Shown here piece after piece: positions 32,717 through 44,700 of a DNA stretch of 64,000 nt. The translations under genes and the position numbers were made by a program. The stretch covers positions 2,542,001-2,606,000 of the forward strand of contig CM074187.1 of NCBI GenBank assembly GCA_037179385.1. The letters are read 5' to 3'. The notes under the pieces were generated by a model that saw only the letters and a program-made list of their open reading frames with translations, ran no database searches and had not been told where the DNA came from. This DNA is from Holothuria scabra. Its lineage: Eukaryota; Echinodermata; Holothuroidea; Aspidochirotida; Holothuriidae. Numbering within the stretch: position 1 is the first letter of the stretch; every line of letters begins with the position of its first letter.

Positions 32717-35700
32717 GTAACTTAAAGGGAAATAGAAATTTCATGATTCTATCATGAAAAGAGAGTCAAAGCCCTTAAATATCTCTTTTGCAAATATCAT
32801 AAATGGAACCCACAAAACTGAGTGCATAATTTGATCTGTAATTTGCAGTACAGTAGGAGAAAAACTATGTCTACACTGTGTATTAAATCTGCTTTGCAAT
32901 ATGAGGACCACAGAAACTGGATATTAACTCTAAAATATAAAATGGGTCCATTATGCTAAAGGTATCTTTTAGGTTGCATAATAATAGCTAATTTGTAGCA
33001 TTTTGTGATAAGTTAGGGTTAAAGTGAGTGGCTTTTCTGACTTTTCCTTTTTTTATACTGTATGTGTGCATTACATGTTATCATTGATTCTTCAGTTATC
33101 AAGAGTTTTGTCGTTGCATCTTACTTATATGTGACCCAACACCTGCTTCTTGACATAACAAAAGAACTGCATGGTTGAAAAGGGAACCAAACTGTATAAA
33201 TTTTCTGTTCAAGGTTCGAAAAGCAAGTACTTAAGGAGTTGTCTCTTTTATGTATACTGTAGTATGCCAGTGTGGAGAAAAAGGGAGAGCAGTTCATGAC
33301 GTCTGAAGATTTCATCCGGGGATACCTGGGCATGCAACCTGAGAGGAATTACAATGCAGACACAATGAAACTTCTTGCAGGGGTTGTAGATCAAACCAAG
33401 GATGGGTAAGGAAGATAATTATATAAGAATTACTGCACACTAAATATTATAGACGAATCTGGACAGTCAAGTCTGATTTTCAGTTGGCCATAACTGGGGT
33501 CTATCACCTTTTATCTCTCAATTTCCTGGCTCACCTGAATAATGGATGGCTGTACACTAAAATTATAAATTGATACCTTCAATTTTTACCAAATCTGAGG
33601 GCTTGAAATTCATGTAAACATTAAATAAAGACAATTTAAGGCTGATGGACCCCACTAATGGCTGCCTACAGTCACTAAACACAAGCACTGATCAGATTCG
33701 TCTATAGCATGTTTCTGTATTCGTCACAGATTTATTTATTCATAGATCTCACATCCCACAGGGTGGGGGTAATAAGTTCTTACAGCTAGATACTACTCTA
33801 AATGGTAGGAATGTGAAGCTTTTATCCTCAGATGACATTTTCATAATAAATAATAAAGTCCAATTCCAGCAAAACTTTTTTGAGGAGTGGCATCACTGTG
33901 TTGTGAAATTTTTGTTCTCAGCTTAGTTTCTCTATCTCCTGGAGTTTCAAAATTAAAGCAGTCTGCTATAGGGCATTTAGGGTTGTATTTCCAAAGACTC
34001 TTTAATCAGAAAGGTATACCAATGTTTACCTGTTGCATGGTGACAAACAGTATCTCCAGGCTTAGCACAGACACTTGGTGTAGAAATAATTCTCATTACT
34101 TTTTTTGTATTAGGGGATGTTTTGTATAGTACATGTTGCCCTATTGGTGAGCCTAAACAGGCAGGTATGGAGGCAGAAAGTTACACATAGAACCTGCAGT
34201 GTGCCCTGTTCATATGTATGTAAGGGGTGTCAGTATTGTACATGTGTACTGCTGTGATCCTTGCCATATTTTCAGTTTTTCACATTTATTTTCTATCAGG
34301 TGAACTTCACATGGTAAAAAAAGTTTTCCTGAAAATTGATTATTTATCCCATGGTTCCTGAGGAGCTTCAAGAACGACCATCTTTTTGCAAATATCAGCA
34401 AGTGTAGACCCTCACTCCTGAGGGTATTTTTCTTGCTGTGTCATTTCTCCGTCAAATTGAACATCTCAGGGTTGCTCGTGTGAAAACTCTGAACGTTAGT
34501 GTATTGTCAAACTTTATGATGTATCAAAACAATTATTTTATGTTTTATTCACCTTTTCTCTTTCACAGGCTAATTTCTTTTATTGAATTCCAGGCTTTTG
34601 AGGCAATGCTCTGCTCTCCTGATGCTCTTCATATGGTAGCCTTCCAGCTGTTTGATACAAACGGATCTGGGTTTATTTCATTTGGTATGACTGCCAGGCT
34701 TGGGGTGATTACATCTCAATGTAATCGATTACGATAGCAATTACTTCATGTTTTACGATTGGGATAATGATTACGATTACAGCTAAAATTGAAAGTAATT
34801 GATTACGGCTGTGATTTCATTGCAATGTAATCATGATTGCAATCGTGATTACATTTTCCTTGCACATAAACAATGTAGTAGGCAAAACAATCCAGTGCCC
34901 ACAACTGGAAAAAAGGCCATGGACATTGCTCTAGATAAGTCTGGACAGAACCAAGTCCTCCCAAAGTAGAGATTATTGAACCCATGCACTTCTCACTCAT
35001 TTTAAGCTGGAACATCCAAGAAAGAGGGACAATTAAAGTTTGTCATTCCAACAGAAGAACCAGGCACTGAAAAAATTGTTTAGTAACTTTACTTCTTTAT
35101 TCAATTCAACTTCAATGTAATCAGAAATGAAACCACAATTACGATTACTTTACCATTGTAATTGATTACGATTGCAATTACTTTGCAATTTTCACAAAAG
35201 TAATCGATTGTGAATACAACTACTTCAAAATGTGCAGTCGATTGCAATCGATTACGATTACTGATTATGATTGCCCCAAGCCTGATGACTGCGCCTCTCA
35301 TAAACATTTTAGTATTTGAGGTCTACCAGAACATAGATTCCATAATATTTAAAGTCTCATAAATACAGACAAGAGTATTTTTTTAGGAAACTGATGTGGA
35401 CTGGCCTGGCTAAACACATTTGTGTTTGTAAGTGACTAGGGATACTTGCTGATGCATGGACTTTGCAGTACACTTAAGATGCACACTTTTATTTGGTAAC
35501 ATTTTTTGTGATATTTTCCCTTTTATTTTCATCTTTCAATCCAGATGAATTTCGAAGTGTGTACAGTGCCACAGAAGTTCACAAAGAAATCCCTTTCAAC
35601 TTTGACTGCCGCTTTGTCCGTCTTCATTTCGGTCAAGATAAGAAGAAGGAGCTATCATACGATGAATTTACGCAATTTTTACAGGTATGTTGACATATTG

Positions 35701-38700
35701 CTCCCCCCATTCATGTAAAAAAAGTGACTTATTTTCAAAGTTTTGTAAAAATGGTCTAAAGTTTCCCTATGCTTAAAAATGTTGCATTAGTATGACTAGA
35801 GAAAAAGTGTCCTACATTTCAATGACATTGAATGGAAAAGATATGTCCATCTCAGTCTATGCAAAGAGGGCAAAAAATTCATGACAAAACAAAGGAAACA
35901 AAATTTCTTAGACTATCAAGTTTCACATGGTAGAGATTTAACTGAGTCCCCCATTCTTCCTTTGATGTTGTGTTTTATTCCATATGCTACAATTTTTGTT
36001 TCAACATTGGCTGGGAATTAGGGTTGCTTCCTCTACATTTATCTGAGAGTGTTTTTTCTCTCTACATGTAACAGAGCTGTATATGACCTATCCACTGTAC
36101 TGTCTTTTCTCAATACCTGTTTTTCATTGTGTTTCAATTTGGTAGCCCTACTTGGGTAACTGGAGTTATCACCATTGAAAGCATATTTCATGAATAAGAT
36201 ATAATACATCACGCATAACCTTCAGGTCATTCTTGCATGAATGACATAGTAATCTGTGGGCTAAAAGAGCCCATCTAACAAGCCCCCTAGAAATGATGAA
36301 AGATGGATAGGAGTTTAGTTTGAAGTGTACATTTTCAAATATTTCATGTTAACATTGATTTTGTAGGGATGAACTATAATTTCTGTTTGCTTAAATGTTG
36401 ATAGTACACAACAGCCGAGTTATCATGTATTTGGGGGTAGGGGAAATCTAAATAGCAATAACTCTGGAAAAAATGTTAAGTTGATGGATGACCCATCAAA
36501 ATGATTGTATGATCCACTGTACCATGAAAAAAAGTGAAATTGATAAGTGTAATGAAGTCGCCAGAGTTCAAAAAGTCACCAACTTTAATACTGAAAGTTA
36601 ATACTGTAGCTAATTTACAAACAATGTGTACAATTTTCACAATACTGTAGCAGACTGCTGTCAAATGGTTATGCCATAAATCTGGCTTTATAGGTATGGT
36701 ATTGAGAATTTGTTAAGAACCCTTTTCACATAATAGTTGCAAAGGCAGAACTTTTTTCCCACAATCCTTTGTAATGGCTAGTTGAAACAAGGTTTATGGT
36801 AACAGTTCCTAAGTCTGGTACACACTGTTACAACAACTGACTACACCAAGTGACAAGACGTTGTGTCGGCTGTAGTCCTGGTGGTGTATCCAGTTTCACC
36901 ACTAGAGTTTCATTGTGCTGTAAGCCAGCGTTCCGATTGAACAAGTTCAATCGTAGTTGGATGAAATTTGTGCGTTTTAATTCCGGGTCACATGGTCACA
37001 ATTTCCAAAGAAGTGTCTACAATTTATGCAAATTGTCTACCACGGTGAGTCTTCAGTAGTCGTGGCGGTGTGTACTGGGCTTTAGCTGTTGCTCGTTTAT
37101 CGGGTATTTTGAAAACATTTAATGAAGTATTATCGATGAACCAGTTGGAAAGTTGCAGATATATGTTTTTTGTTCAAGTGTCTCATGGTATACAACACTA
37201 TTCCATTCACAGGGAATGTGTAGCACCTAGCTGCCATTTACAAGTAGGGGAATGATTGGACATTGTATTTGGTGTCCTTGTTCTTGCTGTCATATTCTCA
37301 ACAGTAAAAAGGTCACAAGGTTACTCTTCCTTTGTTAAAAACTAGATCAGATTATCTGTGGAAATGGCATACTCTATAAGATAGCAGATAATATTGTACA
37401 CTTTACATCTTGGCTTCAACAGCAGGATAAACACTGTAATCTTTTTTTTTTAAGTTGTGTCTGTTTAGTTTATGTAAACAAATTTGTCTGCAAGAGTTCT
37501 GAATGAATTGGTAGCTGTGTTTATTTCATTGTAGTATTTGTGACCTGAGACAAGATGATACAAAAGAATTCAGAACTCATTATGACTAATGTTTTCTTGC
37601 CACTGAACAACAAATGACAACGTGCTGGCATTTCTACCCAAATGTTCATATTTTTTTTTCCTTTTTTTTGTTTGATTTACACAGTGTTATAATATATATA
37701 GTTTTATGAAATAGCATTCAGCCAATTTAAGGTGCAGTCATGACTTCCAGTTGTCTTTTTCCATATTTCTGCAAATGAGAAAATAGTTCATGACTTTGTG
37801 CCAATAATAAGAGTTGTGAATAATGCTTGAAGTAACTATTGTACAAAGAAGCTTCAACAGTTTTGTTTAACAAGTGGAGACAACTTGACATTTGTTTAAC
37901 ATCTTATTGGACATATATGTCATGGTTTAGAAGTCCTCAGTATAGATTGGAAAACTAACTTCTGACTTAAAAATTTTTTTACAAGAGCCAGTTTCTTTTG
38001 CTCAGAGAGTCAAAATGTTTGTTTACGTAAAGCAAGTTGAATGAGAAGTAGGCTATCTATTTTAGAACACAATTGTGTTGGCAGTGTCTTTATGTAGGCA
38101 AGAATTAACTTTTAGTATTTAGTCCCTACTCTGTTGGTTATCCCCAAAAAGTTATGTGTTCACAACTAAACTGTCCTTTTCTTTGTTCTAAGGAAGGAAG
38201 TTTGTGGGGAATTGTCTCATGTAATTTATCTACTACTGTAGGTTTAAGTTTTACTGATAAGCAGAGAGTTGAACATATCTGGATGTGTGTAATAATTTCC
38301 TACATTGTCACATACCATACATATGAATCATTGTTTGAGTTTGATTACCACCTTACATACTGTGTTGTTACCTTACCTTGCCACCTTACATACTGTATTG
38401 TACCTTACCTTGCCACCTTACATACTGTATTGTACCTTACCTTGCCTAAACTGTGTTTGCACTTCCTGTTACAAAATGATTACATTTTCTATGATGAAGG
38501 GTGTGTATGGTAGCATATGTAGTGTATATATAGTGTACTTAATGTGTGCCTGATTTATGTGCTATCATTTATAGATCTGTTCAGTATTACTGATACTTTA
38601 TCAGTGCCGGTGTTTACTTGTATTGTAAGTGCCAAGTGCTGAGTGTATTCCGTCAATGCCCTCATCATTCTTGGTAATATGGTATATCTGGTTTTCTGTC

Positions 38701-41700
38701 TGTAGTGTTTGTGTTATCTGATAGCTCTGTACTTGAACATGATAAGAAACAACAGTTAACAAAGATTTCATTCTTGGAAGGTACTGTAGTATGAACTAAC
38801 TGAAATGTAGGCTTCCCTTCATGTTTGACTTGTAGAGTATTAGTGTTTGCACGGGTACTAAAAAATAGGACCCGGGTACCCGAGCTTCATACCCGTCGGG
38901 TACCCGGGTTACCTGGTGTTATGGTGACTAAAAGATATGAACATTTTGTAAGACATACTCCAAAAGACAAGCATGTTAAAATTTAAAGCTGTATTGGAGA
39001 GGTGTAGCGATCACATTCCCAAGTTCAAAAACATTTGAGTTGTCAGAAGGTTTATCGTCTTGTTTTGTTTTAAATCAAAATAACAAGTACAGTAAAAGAA
39101 ACGTAACAGAAAACAGTCAGATAAGAAGATTAGTACTTCCCAAAAAGGTATCAATTTGTATTGAATTTGGAACGCTTTCCTACCCGAGGAGCAAGCATAC
39201 TAAGAGCTCGAAGCTTCTCATTTTATAACACTTGATTTATAAATATCAACCAATCAGAATCCTGTATTATGGTATTCTCTTGCACGTCCAAAATTACCGA
39301 TGTAAGCAAACGACGTCGTGTTTGTGAACTTCCCTAACGCTACTGTGCAATGTGCATTGAAATTATAACTAATGGGTTATGTACGTTCTTACGTAGCTAG
39401 CCTCGTGTTGACATCCAGGCACCGTAACAAAGCTTTCAGACATAAACTTCGTAGCCTGTGCAAGTGTCATTTTAGGGCAAAATAACGCAATATGTAAAGG
39501 CCTGTTTCAAAAACTTTTTCTGTGAATGTTTACGGTGAACATTATTACATTGATGTCGTTTTACTTAAATAGATAGCTGCAAAGTGTTGATTTGCGTTAA
39601 ACTGACATGTTTAACCATTATGAAATATTAGAGGATATTACTCGAGGTGGCATGCAGTATTAATTATAAGATCGTATACATGCAAGGCTCAGTTTACCTA
39701 GCATGCCGAAAGTTACGGGCACTGTCTTTGCCAGCTGGGCGGGGGTGATATGTCTGCTATGTCTGTGTGAAACAGTACAATGTGATTTTGAATCGGCCGT
39801 CAGATAGCTTGCTTGCGGGCAAGTTTATAAGTGATATACGTGTGATGTGTGGGAAGTACTGTAACTCACTAGGTGACGATAGTGCGATCGGGCCGCACGT
39901 TGATAAAAATCTCAACTTCGGAAACGAAGTACAGAAAACTTTCAAACTAACACATAATTTCTAGGGGCTCTCTATAGCTTCATTCTCAGTCTCGAAGAAT
40001 GTTTACCAAATTGGCAAAATATTTTGGTCCATTACCGTTGGCAATGACCTAAATGGGGTGATCCTTCTTGCATGCTTTTATTTTTTAAGATTCGGGTAGT
40101 AGAGTTGGAACCGGGTAATACGATGGCGGGGGGGGGTACCTGGGTACCCGGGTTACCGGTGCAAACACTGTAGAGTATGTGTCAGAAGTGTTCTCAGAGA
40201 CTGTGGTCACTTTTCGTGCTTTAAAACAAAATTAAGACAATTGTACCGACTTAGATGCTGTACATTGTATGTAAGCGCCTAGAGCAGTGCCTTCTTGGGA
40301 CTGATTGGTGCTATATAAGACTAATTTATTATTATTATTAATGTCCCCTATAAATTAGGACAGATTCAGTTTCCTAAGTCTCATTTATTGTAGACTTGTC
40401 TCCTGCTCTCTTCAGAATTTTTTCAGTGAAATTGTTGCAGGTCTTTGTCATACTGTAGTTAGGGGAGAGGGAGAAGATGGGAGTGTTACCCCAATATCTC
40501 ACCACCTGGACTCCCCTCTCTAAAAAATTCCCCTCTTTATAAAATTGGAGATATGAAAATTATTTAATTTTGCCTTTACATTATTGAAGCATCAGGATGC
40601 AAAATATTCTAAAAAAATGTCACTCTTTTACTGTAGGTCTTATGGTATATCTCAGGACATGCCTAAGGGGCACCATGACCATATAAGACCGGACAGCAGC
40701 CATAGTTATCTATGATGTACACTATTTTGAACAATGAAGCACCCTTCTCCATATCCACCGGTAAGAGCATCCACCACTCACACAGAAAGCCCCGGTTCTA
40801 TTCCCAGGTTAGATCATACCAGAGATGCTAAAAATGGAACCTACTGCCGTTGTGTGTGGTGCTCCTCATAAGCAATGGAGTAGGGAAAACAAGCCAGTGA
40901 GTCACAAGTGGAAAAAAAGCTGTGGCAGTCTCGACTTGAACCAATGGGTTGGAAACTGGGCCATAAAACTCTAACTATAACTATAAATCGCTAACCTTAT
41001 GAACTCCTTTGATTAGAATGCAGGCTGCTCATCTTTATCTTTGTTCATTGGTGGATTTGTGGGAGGTGAAAGATCGTTAAAAGTACTGTAAGTTAAAATG
41101 AGTTACTGCACTCTAAAAAATGTCTGGTGAAATTTCTCCAAGGTATAGCACCTACACAATCCTGGTTATATTTTACCAGGAAATCATGGTCACATTAACC
41201 ATTTCACTGGTGAATTTAACCAAATAAGTGGCTATTCTTCTAACTTTTGACCAGTTTTTTCATTGATTTCATTTCATGTCATTTGAATAGAAATTTCTGG
41301 TTAAATTAACCATAATTGTGTGGGTGCTATATGGACACAGAATCTGGTAAAATTTCACTGGATAAGTTTTAGAGTGTGACTTACAGTCTTTCAACCTTTT
41401 TTTTTGGATGCTGTAGACCGACAGGTTGTTTTTGTGGTCTTACTTGATCTGTCTGCAGCATTTGATGCTGTTGACCATGACATACTTCTGAAGCGCTTGC
41501 ACTGTGATATAGGAGTATCTGAAACTGCTCTAAATTGGTTTAGAAGCTACTTAAATAGCAGATCGCATTGTGTTTGTATTGATAATGTTCTCTCTGCACA
41601 GTCTCAACTCATCTATGGAGTTCCTCAAGGTTCTGTAACCGGACCAATTCTTTTCGCAATTTATACACAACCAATGGGAGATATTATACGTAGTCACAAT

Positions 41701-44700
41701 GTTAATTTTCAATCATACGCTGATGATACTCAGCTGTACGTCTCTTTTAATCCTAACGAAACTGGTGCTGCTGTAAGGGCGTTAGAATTGTTACAAGATT
41801 GCATTATTAAAATCAAAAGGTGGATGAATCAAAACAAATTAAAATTAAATAATGAAAAAACTAATTTTTTTTAGCGGGAACTAGACAAAGCCTTTTAAAG
41901 CTCCTGAAACTTAATCTTACAGTGGGTGATAGCCAAATTGAACCATCCTGTAACATACGTAATCTAGGAGTTTTCTTTGATTCTAATATGTCCATGACAA
42001 AACATATTAATAGTCTCACATCACCTGGAAATTTCCAGCTCCGTAACATCCGTTGCATTTGTCATTATCTTGATCAGGATACACCACATCGCATTGTACG
42101 TGCACTTGCCCTTTCTAGATTAGACTATGGCAATGCCCTCCTCTATGGTGCAAATGCTCGAGACCTCGACCGTCTACAGTTGTTGCAAAACAGAGCTGCT
42201 AAATTGATTTTTTCTGGCTCTAGTCTGGATAGTCCTTTACCTTTAATGAAAAAACTTCACTGGCTTCCTATTGAAAAACGAATTAAATTTAAAATATGTC
42301 TTTACGTTTACAAATGCCTAAATAACTGCTGACCAGTTTATCTCACAAAATCTTTGATATGGAAACAACTCTACAGGCCTGGTAGCGAGGTCCGCTACTG
42401 ATACAACTCTATTAACAGTTCCGTCTAGAAAGAAACACATTGCCGACAAGGCTTTCTCCGTAGTTGGCCCCTCACTTTGGAACACACTCCCGCGTAATAT
42501 CAGGGAAGCTCAATCAGTCACTTCTTTTACAAAGCTCCTTAAGTCTTACTTTTTCTAACTGTACTGTACTTTCCTGTTCTCTTTCTGTTTTTAAGCGCTT
42601 TCATCATTTGGAGCTAGCGCTATATATAAATATTTGTATGTATGTATGTATGTATGTATGTTTGTATGTATGTATGTATGTATGTATGTATGTATGAATG
42701 TATGTATTTATGTACGTACGTACGTACGTACGCACGTACATACGTATGTATGTATGTATGTAACCTGGTATGAAGCTGTTGGTGGCTTTTCCTTGAATTT
42801 TCCATCATACCCCTAAATACTGCTGTATCAAACTATACAATGACATGTAGTCAGGAATTCAAAAAAGCCAGTGGTTGTTAGAGCACAGTTTTTCATTGAG
42901 TTACAAAACTCATATTTTAAATTCCTTGTTTGAAATATCAGACCTAAGTAGCACATTCAAGTTGATGGAATAATGACATAAAAATGTTTTTTTTTTTCTC
43001 ATGGAACCCTATGACATTCTGGTAAACATTTTTATGCACTTGACAGCTTGACGTTGTTTTATGATCAGAGCCATGTTGGATTGACATCATAATCCTTTGT
43101 GGAAAAATATTTGCTCTTCAGCAACACATATCCAAATTTTCTTTGAAGTATGCTTGTAGGTTTGAGTGCCTCTATCAAAGCCTTGATAAGGCTGCCACAT
43201 TTAATCAATGCATTACTACATGGAACCTTACTAACTTGTCTTTGACTTTTGATGTTCTGACTGCCTTATGACTTGTGTGCACCTCTAAACTGAATTTGTT
43301 TCAAAATTCTATTTACAAATATGTATTTTCTTGCAATTCTGACAGAGCCTACAACTCCATCAAAGTATTTCGCATTAGTTTTACATGTTTGTCAGGACTA
43401 TGTTGTCTTAAAATTCATAAATGAGTTGTTTCTTGGAGCACATTGGGGCTAGCAACCACCAAAGATTACCTGACCCAATCAGACCACATAGACCTGATCA
43501 AGAAAGGGTTGTTGTTCTAGCATAAAAGTGATGGTAAAATGCCATTTCAAAATGGTTATGAAGACTTGTTATTTAGTTGGACCCCCACGATAATAGCGAT
43601 ATCATCGATATAATTTTGCCCCGATGATATCAACCCATGTTTGCCAAGATGTGATATTGCAACATAATCAATAAATGACTTGAAATCTCTTATTTTATTG
43701 TCTTTTGTCAGTTACTTAAAATGATCATAATTTATGTTGTCTCAAGAAATGAAAAACAACTTTTTACTAACCACAGAGCATAATATAAAATCAGAAGATG
43801 TTTCAAAATGCATAGAATGACAACTGTAAACTTCTGTCAAACACTTAGCATTAGATCTGTACTGTTGGCAGAATGAATCTATGCAATATTTTTGCCTGTG
43901 CTTTTATGTAAACATATCATATAATAAGTGTTGGACAATTAGGGTTGCCATACTGTATTTGCTTGAAGACAAGCTAGTGAGCCACAACTGGAAAGAGGTC
44001 GTTGGCTGGGTCAACTTGAACTTGGGCCATAAGACTTCATCTAAATAACTATTGGGTTTATAACCCTTATTGCATTGGGAAAGGTCAATAGTCATGGGGT
44101 CACCAGAGATCAGGTTGTGAAGAGCTTGAAAACTGCTTGTGTACACACAATATCTTGAGGTAATCTAACCAACTTCATACTTGACAGGTTATATTACTAA
44201 GAAGTTGACTTCTAATAATTGGTTTCACACTAGAGTCCAGAGTTCAAATTAGGAATCATGTAAACATGATATTTCAAGAAGAACCCCTGTGAGGATTTTG
44301 TGTGGCATGTGGGTGTCATACATTGGGTATTAGTTTCATGTGAAGGTCAATATACTTTCTATTCTATGGGGAAAAACACTTTAGAGAAAGTTCTAGCCTT
44401 GCTGGCTGGAGTGGCGGCTTATGCTGCAACAGACACTTGCTGACCAGCATGGAGAGCATATCACCAGACTACCAGCCTTCAGTCCCACTCAAAATTCAAT
44501 GAAATTCTGTAGAAAACACCTGAGAGTTCACAGAAATATATCATTGCATTATAAAAAGCCTTCTTTTTTTTTTTTGGTCATTGAATGCTTGAGCTATTCA
44601 TCCCAAGTTGTCACTTAAGGTCTCACACCCCCAATAATTTCCCCTTTGACTTACACACTAAATTAGCTCCCTTTCGAGGCCACTGCAGCCTTGTCAAAGT

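Noticed and set aside
42464..42816. Open frames with long Y-V-C-M or T-Y-I-H repeats
   Set aside because: Translation of the TATG/TACG microsatellite at the LINE 3' end, not a repeat protein.
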